A DNA stretch of 64,000 nt from Rhodococcoides kroppenstedtii. GTDB lineage: Bacteria > Actinomycetota > Actinomycetes > Mycobacteriales > Mycobacteriaceae. The translations under genes were made by a program, and so were the position numbers. Positions 26,859-35,956 of the stretch are shown here, one piece after another. The notes beneath the pieces were generated by a model. The model had not been told where the DNA came from. It did no database searches and saw only the letters and a list, made by a program, of their open reading frames with translations. The stretch is taken from assembly GCF_900111805.1 (NCBI RefSeq), contig NZ_FOJN01000016.1:1-64000 (forward strand), given 5' to 3'. Each line of letters opens with the position of its first letter. Position 1 is the stretch's first letter.

Positions 26859-27431
26859 TCAGGCGGGCTTGGACCAGCCCTCCTTGAACTTCCGCTTCAC
26901 GGACCAGCCCTCGGCGCCGGGGTAGGCGGTCACCGTCACCGGGTAGCCGGTCAGCTCGCCCTTCGAGTAGGTCTGCGAGCCGCGCTCGGTGACCTCACCC
27001 AGGGGCACCTCGAACCGGCGGGCGTAGACACCGTCGATGATGTCGATGCCGAAGGCGCGCAGGTCCTGGTCCTTGATGTTGCCGTCGACGAACGAGGTGA
27101 CCTCGTCCGTGGTGGTCATGTCGGCGGCCTTGACCTTGTAGAACAGCGAGATCGAATCGAACGTCGTCGACCAGATCGTCGTCTCCCACGAGATGACGTC
27201 GCTGGTCGTCGCGACGCGGATCGGGGAGTTCGACTGCCACGGCACGAACGGCGTGGTGTCGGTCTCGCGGTTCTCGGTGATGCCCTCGTCGGAGATCCAG
27301 CCGGCGTCGGCCCACGGGGATGCCCACACCGCCATCGCAGTGGGGAACGTCGATCCCTTCGGTGCGAAGCGGAGTGCGCCAGTGACGCCGATGCGGGCGA
27401 CGTTGTCGCCGTAGGGGTTCGGAGATGTCAT
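26859..27431 (-). CDS. Major tail tube protein
   Basis: 190 residues (MTSPNPYGDNVARIGVTGAL...). Contains the TTP hallmarks: GWISDEGITENRETDTTPFV, strand-rich middle (WETTIWSTTFDSISLFY), and FEVPLGEVTERGSQTY with YPVTVTAYPG near the end. The protein polymerises around the tape measure to form the tail tube. Its own spacer upstream suggests strong, separate translation. Confidence 0.9.
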   Translation of the reverse strand: MTSPNPYGDNVARIGVTGALRFAPKGSTFPTAMAVWASPWADAGWISDEGITENRETDTTPFVPWQSNSPIRVATTSDVISWETTIWSTTFDSISLFYKVKAADMTTTDEVTSFVDGNIKDQDLRAFGIDIIDGVYARRFEVPLGEVTERGSQTYSKGELTGYPVTVTAYPGAEGWSVKRKFKEGWSKPA

Positions 27432-27522
27432 GACAGATGGCCCCTTTCGTGGGCATGACGAGATGCCCTGACCGGCGAAGGCGCAGAGCTGGATTCACGG
27501 GATGTGGTGGACGGTCAAAGGG

Positions 27523-27921
27523 TCACGGCACGCGCGCCGCGGTGAAGCGCACCGTGGAGCCGAACCGCAGCAGCGAGGAGTTGAAGTCCGGCAGCCGGGT
27601 CGGGCGGCGCCGCTCGTCGACCGTGACGCCGGGTGAGGACCAGGCGTTGATCACGTCGCGGACCTGCTGGGCGAGGTCGCGGGTGCGGCCGACAGCGTCG
27701 GGGACGGTGCTGTCACCGAACACCACGACGTCGACGTCGTACTGCTCGGTGAGCGGTGGCCCGTTGAACGGCTTGTGCAGCGCACCGCCGCCGGGGATCT
27801 CCGCCAGCTGCACGATCGGGGCGACGACGTGCTCGGGGAGATCGGTGACGCACCGGACGTCGCCGATCGCCGGCGGCAGCTGCGCGCACAGCAGCGCGAG
27901 GACGTCCGGGAACGCCGTCAC
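27523..27921 (-). CDS. Tail terminator protein
   Basis: 132 residues just upstream of the tail tube. The opening MTAFPDVLALLCAQLPPAIG and YDVDVVVFGDSTVPDAVGRT, followed by a helix (LAQQVRDVINAW), are typical of tail-completion proteins (gpU-like), which cap the tail tube and join it to the head. ATG 27921 is used. Confidence 0.8.
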   Translation of the reverse strand: MTAFPDVLALLCAQLPPAIGDVRCVTDLPEHVVAPIVQLAEIPGGGALHKPFNGPPLTEQYDVDVVVFGDSTVPDAVGRTRDLAQQVRDVINAWSSPGVTVDERRRPTRLPDFNSSLLRFGSTVRFTAARVP

Positions 27922-27924
27922 CGG

Positions 27925-28242
27925 TCAGGACTTCGACTGGTCCGCGGGCGACCCGACGACCTCGCCGGCGTCCGTGGGGTTCTTCGTCGCGGCCGCGGAG
28001 CCGCCGCGGGGTGCGGTGCGCGCGGAGCGGGCGGTCTCCGGAGCGGCCGACTCGGCCTGACCGCTCGCCGCGTCGTCGGCGGGCGCGGTGTCACCCTCGG
28101 TCGCGCCGTCCTCGGCGGCGTCGACCGGGACGGCCATGCCGGTCGAGATGTACCGGTCGGCGAGGAAGTCGTCCTCGATCGTCTCGGTCTGGCCGATCTT
28201 GCTGTCGTCGCGGTGGATGGACCACTGCACTGTCTTGCTCAT
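27925..28242 (-). CDS. Small phage protein with an acidic, Ala-rich tail
   Basis: 105 residues. A folded N terminus (QWSIHRDDSKIGQTETIED...) is followed by a long disordered Ala/Asp/Glu-rich tail. Placed between neck and tail-completion genes. Function unknown. Confidence 0.65.
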   Translation of the reverse strand: MSKTVQWSIHRDDSKIGQTETIEDDFLADRYISTGMAVPVDAAEDGATEGDTAPADDAASGQAESAAPETARSARTAPRGGSAAATKNPTDAGEVVGSPADQSKS

Positions 28243-28260
28243 GATGGACGCCTTCCGGTG

Positions 28261-28536
28261 TCAGTTCGCCCGAGCGGCGCGGCCCAGCGCCCGGATGCGG
28301 GGGGTGGTTTCGGTGCCGTACTCCTCGTCCCTGCTGGACGAGACGACGTTGGTGTACGCGCGGCCGCCGGGGCGGACGCCGCTGACGACGGTGATGCTTG
28401 CGGTGCCGCCCTCGTTCGCGGTTATCGAGCGCGCCGTGGCCGCGACGCGCTGCGCCTTCCGCGCCACGGCGTCCTGCACGGCCCGTGACCGGTTGATCTT
28501 CTGAAACGTTCTGTTCGACAGTCGCATTCGACTCAT
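28261..28536 (-). CDS. Small basic neck-region protein
   Basis: 91 residues from ATG 28536, overlapping the upstream stop as ATGA. Rich in Arg and Lys (MRLSNRTFQKINRSRAVQDA, VARKAQRVAATARS), as in the small head-tail or HK97 gp10-type proteins at this position. Exact role uncertain. Confidence 0.6.
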   Translation of the reverse strand: MSRMRLSNRTFQKINRSRAVQDAVARKAQRVAATARSITANEGGTASITVVSGVRPGGRAYTNVVSSSRDEEYGTETTPRIRALGRAARAN

Positions 28537-28892
28537 CCCTTCACGAATCGCAGCGTCGCTTCGAGGTGGTGCACACCGTCCGGGCGCATGGGGTGCGGCC
28601 AACGCATGACCTCGGAGATCACCTCGAGTTCGCGGCCGGCCCACAGGACGTGGTCGACGGAGTCGAGGTCGAGGTCGATGCCCGGCTGGGTGCGGAGGCG
28701 GAAGGTCTCGACGGTGCCGATGCGGTTCTCGCGGTCGCCGACCTCCGTGGAGGACTCGGGCTGCAGCGACACCAGGTCGTCGACCGGCACCGGCTCGACG
28801 TCGTCGTACACCAGGCGCTCGTTGCTGTACCGATCCGCGACCCGCTGCGGCTTCTTGATCGCGATGGTCGAGGTGAATCCGAAGCGGCTCAC
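28533..28892 (-). CDS. Head-tail joining protein (stopper)
   Basis: 119 residues from GTG 28892, overlapping the upstream gene's stop. Beta-rich (VSRFGFTSTIAIKKPQRVAD, HVLWAGRELEVISEVMRWPH), like the stopper of the SPP1 gp16/HK97 gp7 group. It sits in the conserved order capsid, connector, stopper, small basic protein, tail terminator. Confidence 0.7.
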   Translation of the reverse strand: MSRFGFTSTIAIKKPQRVADRYSNERLVYDDVEPVPVDDLVSLQPESSTEVGDRENRIGTVETFRLRTQPGIDLDLDSVDHVLWAGRELEVISEVMRWPHPMRPDGVHHLEATLRFVKG

Positions 28893-29299
28893 CGTGGCTC
28901 GTCCCCGAAGTACCACTGCGGTTCGGACGACGGTCCGACGCCGAACAGCTCCTTCTGGGCGTTCGTGAAGTACATCGTCGCCGACGGGTTGATCAGCTTC
29001 GCCGACTCCGCGATGCCGCCGACCGACGTCGAGTACTCGGACTTGTTGTAGACCTCGTACCCGACGGCCAGCGCCGAGATGACCATCTCGATCGAGACGT
29101 GCCGCGCGATCAGTTCCTTCTCGTCCTGCGCAGCGAGGTCCGGCGAGTCCGTCATGTCGACGTGCCGACGGATCAGCACCCCGGCCAGTTGCAGGGCTTC
29201 CTCGGCCTCGGTGCGCTGCTCGGTGGTGAGAGAACGCCCCGTGAGGCGTTTCCACTTCGGTTCCATCTGCTGGGTCGTGGCGTACGACGTCAGAGACAT
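28889..29299 (-). CDS. Head-tail connector
   Basis: 136 residues. Contains an alpha-helical body (TEAEEALQLAGVLIRRHVDM, DEKELIARHVSIEMVISAL), the pattern of gp6-like head-to-tail connector proteins (HK97 gp6/SPP1 gp15) that attach under the portal. Position supports this. Confidence 0.78.
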   Translation of the reverse strand: MSLTSYATTQQMEPKWKRLTGRSLTTEQRTEAEEALQLAGVLIRRHVDMTDSPDLAAQDEKELIARHVSIEMVISALAVGYEVYNKSEYSTSVGGIAESAKLINPSATMYFTNAQKELFGVGPSSEPQWYFGDEPR

Positions 29300-29322
29300 G
29301 GGGGCGTCCTCTCACCGGTCGA

Positions 29323-30003
29323 TCAGGTCAGCAGGTTGATCAATTCCTGCTTGCTCAGCTGCTCCGCCTCGTGCTCCGGGACGCCGCGCTTGATGGCGTA
29401 CGCGAGCCACGTCTCCTCGTCCGCGACGTTGGCGGGACGCTCCGGAACGTCGTCGCCGCCCTGGTCGGCGCCGTCGGCGGGCGGCGTCGCAGCGTCGTCT
29501 CCATCACCGGGGTCGGCTGCGGAGTCCGGCGCCTCGTCGGACTCGGTCAGGCGAGCGATGAGGTCCTTCTTCGTCAGCTTCTCGGCGTCGGCCTCGGACC
29601 ACCCGCTGGCGACCGCGTAGGCCACCCAGTCGTCCTTGGACGCGGCCTTCGGCGGCTGCACCGCCTCGGCCCGGTCGGACGTCGCTCCGGGTGCGGACAC
29701 GCCGTCGACGGAGGCTCCGGTCTGCGTCTCGAGCACCTCGCGGCGAATCGAGTCCGGCAGCTGGGCCAGTGCCAGCTCGTACGCGGCGCGGGCGGCCTCG
29801 GCCGCCGCCTTCTGACGCGACCCGGGCGGCACGACCGCGCCGGCCGCGACCAGCCGCCGCGCCTCCTCGACGTCCAGCGTGACGATGTCGCCCGCGCGGT
29901 ACCGACGGAAGTCGAACGGCTCTCCCGGCTTCGACACCTGCTGATCCCAGAGTGCCGCGACCAGCTCGTAGTCACCCGCGGTGACCGTGTTCGGGTCGGT
30001 CAT
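29323..30003 (-). CDS. Head-region protein with duplicated SAP/HeH-like motif
   Basis: 226 residues starting ATG 30003, overlapping the capsid stop. N-terminal part contains FRAYRAGDIVTLDVEEARR-like turn-strand features (VEEARRLVAAGAVVPPGSR). Two copies of a roughly 31-residue motif follow: DDWVAYAVASGWSEADAEKL near 140 and ETWLAYAIKRGVPEHEAEQL ending the protein, each with a helix-extended-helix look and separated by an acidic linker. Function unknown; perhaps capsid or nucleic-acid binding. Confidence 0.75.
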   Translation of the reverse strand: MTDPNTVTAGDYELVAALWDQQVSKPGEPFDFRRYRAGDIVTLDVEEARRLVAAGAVVPPGSRQKAAAEAARAAYELALAQLPDSIRREVLETQTGASVDGVSAPGATSDRAEAVQPPKAASKDDWVAYAVASGWSEADAEKLTKKDLIARLTESDEAPDSAADPGDGDDAATPPADGADQGGDDVPERPANVADEETWLAYAIKRGVPEHEAEQLSKQELINLLT

Positions 30004-30932
30004 GCGGACTGCACCCCCGTGATCCACACCGCGGCCTTCGGCTGGTCGATGCCGATGACGCGCTTGTAGGTGGTGTCCGAGCGCCACGACTCGGTGGGCC
30101 CGCCCATCGGGCCGTTGCCCTCGGGGTAGAGCCCGGTCGAGGTGAGCGGGCGGGTGTCGGAGTAGAAGCCCGCGACACCACGCATGAGCACCAGCACGCG
30201 GTCCTTCGGCCACGTGCGGCTCGTGAGCGCGTCCATGCCGAGTACCTGCTTCGGCATCTTGCCGGTGTAGCGGAGGTCCTCGGTCGACAGGTCGTCCTTG
30301 TAGACCTTGAGGAACTCCTCGTTGTCGAGCAGCAGCGGCTTGATCGAGCCGGGGAAGACGATGGTGTCCGCCTCGAACCCGAGCAGGTCGTCGCCCTGCG
30401 AAGCCGCGGGCTTCGCGTCCGCGACCAGCTCCTGCGCGTTGGCGAGGTCGCGACGGATCTTCGCCGTCGAGCCCGTCCAGGCCGCGGTGGCCGCGATGGT
30501 CGGGATCGCCGCGTTGCTGAACGCCGCCCGCAGTGCCCGTTCCTGCGCCCGGATGGCGGTGTTGGCGGCCTGCGTGATCTGGATGTTCACGGCGTCGATG
30601 TTGTTCTCGTCGCGCATCTCCTGCGAGACGCGGACGCCGAAGCCCTTCTTGTTCGCCACGGCGATGCGCGGCAGGCCGCGCTGGCCGGCGACCACGGGGA
30701 TCTCACCGAACTCGGCGACGTCTTGCAGGTCACCGTCGAGGTAGAGCGGGGTCTCCTCCTCGTACTGCACGAGGCCGTTGCGGTTCGGTCCGGCGTTGCG
30801 CAGCAACGACTCCGACAGAAACGCATTGCTCAGCAGCGAGAGGATGCGAGCGGGGATTGCCATCGGAGCACCGACGAGCTGCGAGACCGTGGTCCGGCCG
30901 CCGTCGCCGACGCTCAACACACCTACAGGCAT
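30000..30932 (-). CDS. Major capsid protein (HK97 fold)
   Basis: 310 residues. Typical features: a helical start (ILSLLSNAFLSESLLRNAG), YEEETPLYLDGDLQDVAEFG and GQRGLPRIAVANKKGFGVRV in the E-loop/P-domain region, then GFEADTIVFPGSIKPLLLD and DRVLVLMRGVAGFYSDTRPL in the A domain. The order protease/scaffold, decoration, capsid fits HK97-like heads. No long N-terminal delta domain, consistent with a separate scaffold in the protease gene. Confidence 0.88.
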   Translation of the reverse strand: MPVGVLSVGDGGRTTVSQLVGAPMAIPARILSLLSNAFLSESLLRNAGPNRNGLVQYEEETPLYLDGDLQDVAEFGEIPVVAGQRGLPRIAVANKKGFGVRVSQEMRDENNIDAVNIQITQAANTAIRAQERALRAAFSNAAIPTIAATAAWTGSTAKIRRDLANAQELVADAKPAASQGDDLLGFEADTIVFPGSIKPLLLDNEEFLKVYKDDLSTEDLRYTGKMPKQVLGMDALTSRTWPKDRVLVLMRGVAGFYSDTRPLTSTGLYPEGNGPMGGPTESWRSDTTYKRVIGIDQPKAAVWITGVQSA

Positions 30933-30969
30933 GAGAATTGTCCTTCCGAGATCGAGTGTGTGAGTGCCG

Positions 30970-31413
30970 TCAGACGGTCCGCATGAGACCGACGGGGTTC
31001 GTCGCGACGACGACTCCGCCCGGCTCGGTGCAGGTGCCGACGATGGTGCGGGCGTCCGGGGTGGCGCCCGCGGGGGTGACCGTGCCGTTCGCGGCGGCCA
31101 CGAGGCGATCGCCGAAATTGGCGTTCGCCGCGAAGGTCACGGGGACCTCGATGCCGCCGTACGCGACCGAGACGAGCGTCGCCAGGGGCGCCGCGTTGAG
31201 CTGCGGTCGGCCGTTGACGACGGTCGGCGTGGTCACCAGCGCGTCGGGGCTCTGCCCGTCGACGACGGCCACGCCGAGCACGCGGGTGGACCCAGCAGCA
31301 GCGACGCCGACGCGCGAGGCGCTGCGGCCCTCGACGAGCTGGCCGCCGAGGATGGGCTCGGCCGGGGTGAAGGTCTTCGGTCCGGTCTTGGTGACCTGCG
31401 GGATGCCGCTCAT
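30970..31413 (-). CDS. Head decoration protein
   Basis: 147 residues from ATG 31413 (overlapping the protease stop as ATGA). Sequence such as MSGIPQVTKTGPKTFTPAEP, VLGVAVVDGQ and VTFAANANFGDRLVAA is a beta-rich pattern like DUF2190/capsid decoration proteins that stabilise the outside of the capsid. Sits directly before the capsid gene. Confidence 0.75.
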   Translation of the reverse strand: MSGIPQVTKTGPKTFTPAEPILGGQLVEGRSASRVGVAAAGSTRVLGVAVVDGQSPDALVTTPTVVNGRPQLNAAPLATLVSVAYGGIEVPVTFAANANFGDRLVAAANGTVTPAGATPDARTIVGTCTEPGGVVVATNPVGLMRTV

Positions 31414-32672
31414 CAGAAGCTCCAGTTCTTGTACTCGGGGGTGCTGGTGATGTCCGCGAGCTGAGCGGACGCGCCGACCACCTCGGCACCGTGCGCGCCG
31501 TCCTGGCCGTGACCGATCTCGCCGACTGGGACCGCGGCGCCGGCGGGCATGGCTTCCAGGACGTCCTTGATGCCGGGGTCCTTGGCGAGCAGATTCTTCC
31601 AGTGCTCGACTCGGGCGGCGGGGATCTTGCCGGCGCTGACCGCGTCGTTGACGACGGCGTCGCGCTCGGTGGCGGCCTCGCGGTCCTCGAACGCGGCCAG
31701 GCGGGCCATTCCGGCTTCGAGGTTGCGCAGGCGCTCCTCGTCGATGGTGACGACGCCGGGAACGGTCGACGCGGCCGCAGCGGCCGGGGCGGGTTCGGCC
31801 TCGGCTGCCGGTTCGGTCGCCTCGGTGGCCGGATCGGTCAGGCGCTCGAGTGCCAGTTCGAGCAGCTGCTCTTCGGTTGCTTCCGGATCGGCGCCGAGCC
31901 GCTCGCGGAGGCCTTCGCTCAAGGTGGTCACCTTGGTCTCCTTCTCCTCTTCGGTTCCCTCCACGCGCTCGGCAGAGGTGGTCATCGCCGCGATGCGCGG
32001 CGGTTCGGGGGCGGCGCGGCGGCCGGCGAAGTTGAAGATCGACAGGTCGAACCGGTTCTTCGCGTCCTGCGTGGCCGTGCCCTTGTCGATCCGGTCGACG
32101 AGACCGGCGTCGAGGGCTTCCTTGTCCGAGTACCAGGTCTCGGTCTTCATCGCGGTGCGCCACTTGGCGACGCCGCCGCCCGCCTTGTCGGCGTACATCG
32201 AGGCGATGTTGTCGCTGATCTGATCGAGGCGGGTGGACATCTCGCGCATGTCCTCGGCGTTGCCGACGGAGACGCCCCAGGCGTCGTGGATCATCATCTC
32301 GGCGTTGCGGCGGATCACGACGTCGTCGCCGGCCATGGCGATGAAACTCGCTGCGCTGGCGGCGATGCCGTCGATGTAGGTCGTGACCTTGGCCTTGTGC
32401 GCGCGCAGGGCGTTCATGATCGCGATGCCGTCGAACACGTCGCCGCCGGGCGAGTTGATTCGGACGTCGATGCGATCGGTGTCGATCTCGCGCAGCTCGT
32501 TCACGAAGTCGATCGCGGTGACCGAGTCGTCCCAGAACGACCACCCGATCTCGCCGTAGATCAGGATCTCCGTCGGTCCGTCGGTGGCGGCGTTGTTGAT
32601 GCGCCACCACGGTTCGCGGGCGGCGTCGGTGTCGCGGAGTGCGGCGCGGACGCGAGCGTCGATGCGGTTCAC
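31413..32672 (-). CDS. ClpP-type prohead protease with scaffold-like C terminus
   Basis: 419 residues from GTG 32672, which overlaps the portal stop. The first 200 residues are a ClpP/S49-like serine protease: RINSPGGDVFDG at 71-82, nucleophile Ser106 in GIAASAASF, His129 in MMIHDAW. From about 220 the protein is acidic and coiled (EGTEEEKETKVTTLSEGLRE, EEQLLELALERLTD), as in fused scaffolds cleaved away during maturation. Confidence 0.87.
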   Translation of the reverse strand: MNRIDARVRAALRDTDAAREPWWRINNAATDGPTEILIYGEIGWSFWDDSVTAIDFVNELREIDTDRIDVRINSPGGDVFDGIAIMNALRAHKAKVTTYIDGIAASAASFIAMAGDDVVIRRNAEMMIHDAWGVSVGNAEDMREMSTRLDQISDNIASMYADKAGGGVAKWRTAMKTETWYSDKEALDAGLVDRIDKGTATQDAKNRFDLSIFNFAGRRAAPEPPRIAAMTTSAERVEGTEEEKETKVTTLSEGLRERLGADPEATEEQLLELALERLTDPATEATEPAAEAEPAPAAAAASTVPGVVTIDEERLRNLEAGMARLAAFEDREAATERDAVVNDAVSAGKIPAARVEHWKNLLAKDPGIKDVLEAMPAGAAVPVGEIGHGQDGAHGAEVVGASAQLADITSTPEYKNWSF

Positions 32673-34039
32673 GATGGGGCTCCTTCGAACAGCGATCCCT
32701 GCGCCGGGTCGATCCCCCGTGCGCGGGGACGGCGGGTGGTCGAGGCAGAGTCGGATGCGGTGGTGTCGTCCGTCGACGGCGCCGGTGTGCCCTTCGACGG
32801 GAGGCTGTACCGCTCGCGCACCGCTTCCTCGAGCTTGCGGTCCGGGAACAGGATTCCGGCGTCGACGAGCGTCTTGAGCGCCTCGGCGACCGGAGCGTGC
32901 TGCGATCCGATCTCGTCGAAGACGAGCAGTGGGGCCTGCTCCGTCGGGCCCCAGTTCCAGTCGACGATGTCCTCGACGACGTGCTGGTTCGCGATGTCGC
33001 GGATGGTCTCGGCGACCGTCTGCAGGGTCATGATGAAGAAGTTCGCGAACTCGGTGCCCAGCGCCCACGACCCGGTCTGCTGGCCGAGGTTCAGGAAGTG
33101 CGTCAGCGCGGCGCGGCCGATCTGCTCGTCGTGGTACTTGATGCCGGGCAGCGCGTCGGGCAGGTTGCCGTCGACGCCCTGGAACTTGAGAGTCGCTCCG
33201 TACGGCAGTCCGGCGCCGGCGTACCGGCCTGCGCGGGCCTCCGACGCCATCCGACGCCCCTTCGAGAGGTCGTCCGAGGTGGCTCCTTCGGCGCCGGTGT
33301 ACACCGGCATGCCGAGACCGTTGCGCTCGACCATGGTCGCGTGGGTTCGCAGCAGGCGATCCTTGAGCATCCAGTGCTTGTAGGCAGGGCGCAGCAACGA
33401 CCGGCCGGTCCAGACGCCGGGCTCTTGGTCGAAGACGTAGGCCACCAGTCGGGACACCGGGATCGGCTCGTTCTTGAAGATCGACATGGACGCCGGGGGC
33501 CGCTGCACGATCGACTCGAGCCCACCGTCGAGAGCGACGTTGATTCGCTCGATGGTGTTCTGCTTGCGCGCCGCCAGCTTGCGCAGGTGGAACAGTCCGG
33601 TCTCTTCGTCGAGCTGCGCGACCTGCTCGAAGAATGCGTGTCCGTACTTGAACATCTCCATGGCCTGTTGCAGGTGCGCCGTCCACGAGAACCGGCCGCG
33701 GGTGCGGGCCAGGGGTGTCTCGTCCGACGGCTCGCCCTCGACGGGCAGCCCGAGATCGGCCGCGATGTGCCGGTACACCTCGGGGCGTGCCCCGTTCGGC
33801 CGGACCCGCCAGATCGTGCGCTGGATCGGCAACTGCACCGCGCGGAGCATCGAGGTGACCTGGGCGTCCTCGCGGCACATCTTCGCGTAGGTCTCGATGG
33901 ACGCCGGCCACTGCAGCTCCGGCGTCGTCTCGGCCTCGTCGACCATCCAGTTCCAGCTGTTACCGCTCCCGTTGACGTATCCCGACTCGAACTCGGGCGC
34001 GGTGCTGGGCTTGGTCGGGTCGGTCGTGGCCACGAGCAC
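32669..34039 (-). CDS. Portal protein (DUF935/Mu gp29-like)
   Basis: 456 residues. Motifs include KMCREDAQVTSMLRAVQLPI, FEQVAQLDEETGLFHLRKLA, PVSRLVAYVFDQEPGVWTGR and FLNLGQQTGSWALGTEFAN, typical of the DUF935 portals. The product forms the dodecameric DNA channel at the capsid vertex. It follows terminase by eight bases and is coupled to the protease gene. The C-terminal 60 residues are disordered. Confidence 0.9.
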   Translation of the reverse strand: MLVATTDPTKPSTAPEFESGYVNGSGNSWNWMVDEAETTPELQWPASIETYAKMCREDAQVTSMLRAVQLPIQRTIWRVRPNGARPEVYRHIAADLGLPVEGEPSDETPLARTRGRFSWTAHLQQAMEMFKYGHAFFEQVAQLDEETGLFHLRKLAARKQNTIERINVALDGGLESIVQRPPASMSIFKNEPIPVSRLVAYVFDQEPGVWTGRSLLRPAYKHWMLKDRLLRTHATMVERNGLGMPVYTGAEGATSDDLSKGRRMASEARAGRYAGAGLPYGATLKFQGVDGNLPDALPGIKYHDEQIGRAALTHFLNLGQQTGSWALGTEFANFFIMTLQTVAETIRDIANQHVVEDIVDWNWGPTEQAPLLVFDEIGSQHAPVAEALKTLVDAGILFPDRKLEEAVRERYSLPSKGTPAPSTDDTTASDSASTTRRPRARGIDPAQGSLFEGAPS

Positions 34040-34047
34040 CTCCTTCG

Positions 34048-35589
34048 TCAGAATCCGGCGGACAGCATGTCGTCGACGAGGTCACTGGCCGAGGTGGTCT
34101 CGGCCGTGTCGAAGTCGGGCGAGGCCGGCGGTGGGTTGTCGGTGATGGTGGAGAGCAGGCCGTGGCGGGCGAGGGTGACTGCCACCAGGGGAGAGATGAT
34201 CGAGTCGCCTTTTCGGTCGAATCCCCAGCCGTCGCCGATGCGCCGTTTCTTCGCACCCTTGACCGCGTCGATCAGAACGGGATCGCCTGTGTGCGAAACG
34301 TCGTCGTCGTCGACCGCGCGCTGCATGCCGACGCACGCCTGCGCCATCGACGCGCCCGTGACGTCCTCGGGCTGGATCTTCTCCTTCATCAGCAGCGGCC
34401 GGAGATACGCCGCCGATCCCTTCGAATCGATCACCAGGGCAACGGGATTCCATCGGGCGATGAGAGCGATCAAGTAGGGCACCACCGCGCGCGACGGCTT
34501 CTCGTGGTAGCCGACCTCGACGTGCACGCCACCGTCGGTTCGGAGCACCGCGGCAGCGATCGAGCACCACCGAAGCTCCGGGTCCATATCGACCGCGATC
34601 GCGATCTGCTGCGTCAGGCCGGGCGCCTTGTCGCTGCGCCGCTGCCACGTCTCCGGGTCGATCGGGGGGACCTTCTCGCTGTCCTCCGTAGGCCAGAACC
34701 CGATGCCGAGTCGCTCGACGAGGTACATCCGGCTCGGCATCGACCGGCGTTCCTTGGCGATGTGCGACAGGGTCAGTCGGTACCCGATGCCGGGGTTCGC
34801 CGCCATGATCTGGCGCGGGTCGGCCGGGTCGATGATCAGCGAGTCGTCGTCGCGGCGGGTGTCGTCGGCCGAGTGCTCGATGTACGCCAGCGACGGGTCA
34901 CCACCCGCGACACCACGATTGCGGATGCGCGTGAACGTCATGCCGTGTTCGTGGATCTCTTCGTCGACCGCGGAGCCGAGGTACCAGAGCTGGGCGTTCG
35001 GGCGCGCGGACATCGTGGGGAGCAGCGCGCCGACCGACTCTTCGGGCAGGATCATGGCCTCGTCGAGGATGACCGTGTCACCGGAGAAGCCTCGGCCGCC
35101 GGAACGGGTGCGCGCACGGAATCGGATGCGGTTGCCGTTCTTCAGCTCGATGCCCTCTTTGCCGTGGGCCTCGTTGATCTTCTTGACCTGTCGGTCGAGA
35201 TCGGGCGTGTTCTCGATCCAGAACCGCAGCCGCCGAAAAGCCTCGAGCGAGGTGTCGAACTGGTGGGCCGAATGAATGATCAGCCGCTCGCCGAACAGGA
35301 AGATGCCGGCCAGCTCGCGCGCCTCGATGATGGCGCCCTTGCCGTTCTGGCGGGATACGAGCACGCCCACCTCGAACGACGACCACTTCCCGTCCGGCTT
35401 CTCGCGCAGCGCGACGTCGAGGATGTTGCGCTGCCACGGGTCGAGGTGCAGGCCGGCGGACGCCGCGAGGTCGACCGCGTCCTGTCCGGACGACGAGAGA
35501 GCCGCGGGTGCGCTACAGATCCGCGGTGTCTGCCAGGCGTCGGTCTCGCCGCTGCTTGATCTCATCGACACCGCCCTGTGGCCGGTCAC
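34048..35589 (-). CDS. terL: Terminase large subunit
   Basis: 513 residues. ATPase domain with Walker A LVSRQNGKG near 80 and Walker B GDTVILDEAMIL near 170. Nuclease domain with first Asp in IAVDMDPELRW near 335 and later VALVIDSKGSAAYL. It packages and cuts concatemeric DNA. The start overlaps the small-subunit gene by up to 77 bases; ATG 35565 is an alternative start. Compare the extra ATPase encoded at 35934-36800. Confidence 0.93.
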   Translation of the reverse strand: MTGHRAVSMRSSSGETDAWQTPRICSAPAALSSSGQDAVDLAASAGLHLDPWQRNILDVALREKPDGKWSSFEVGVLVSRQNGKGAIIEARELAGIFLFGERLIIHSAHQFDTSLEAFRRLRFWIENTPDLDRQVKKINEAHGKEGIELKNGNRIRFRARTRSGGRGFSGDTVILDEAMILPEESVGALLPTMSARPNAQLWYLGSAVDEEIHEHGMTFTRIRNRGVAGGDPSLAYIEHSADDTRRDDDSLIIDPADPRQIMAANPGIGYRLTLSHIAKERRSMPSRMYLVERLGIGFWPTEDSEKVPPIDPETWQRRSDKAPGLTQQIAIAVDMDPELRWCSIAAAVLRTDGGVHVEVGYHEKPSRAVVPYLIALIARWNPVALVIDSKGSAAYLRPLLMKEKIQPEDVTGASMAQACVGMQRAVDDDDVSHTGDPVLIDAVKGAKKRRIGDGWGFDRKGDSIISPLVAVTLARHGLLSTITDNPPPASPDFDTAETTSASDLVDDMLSAGF

Positions 35590-35956
35590 CGCCGTCGGCG
35601 CCGCGGTACGAGTTGTTTGCGGCCGCGCCGTCGATCGCGGCGACGTTCGTCAGCTGCGCCAAGGTCAGCCGGAACACCGTGACCGTCTGGCGGCGTTCCG
35701 CGACGATCGGGTTAATGGTCAGTTTCAGCTCCGCGCCGTCGATCTCGGGAAGCTCGACGGTCGCCCACGCTTCGGACTCGGCGCGGATCAGGCCGTCCAT
35801 CATCTCGAGCGTGTCGGCCAGTCGAGCCGCCTCGGCGACCAGGACCGCCCGAGCGGCGTCGGTGATCGTGTCGCCGCCGAACGCGGTCCACAGTGCTTCG
35901 CCTCGGTCCCCGAGTCCGACGGGCTTGAGCGCGTCAGCGAGCGGGTTCGACGTCAT
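35513..35956 (-). CDS. terS: Terminase small subunit
   Basis: 147 residues immediately upstream of terL. Helical make-up (LVAEAARLADTLEMMDGLIR, LAQLTNVAAI) and position identify the DNA-recognition subunit. The start overlaps the upstream ATPase gene by 23 bases; the end overlaps terL. Sequence similarity within this family is low, so the call rests largely on context. Confidence 0.72.
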   Translation of the reverse strand: MTSNPLADALKPVGLGDRGEALWTAFGGDTITDAARAVLVAEAARLADTLEMMDGLIRAESEAWATVELPEIDGAELKLTINPIVAERRQTVTVFRLTLAQLTNVAAIDGAAANNSYRGADGGDRPQGGVDEIKQRRDRRLADTADL

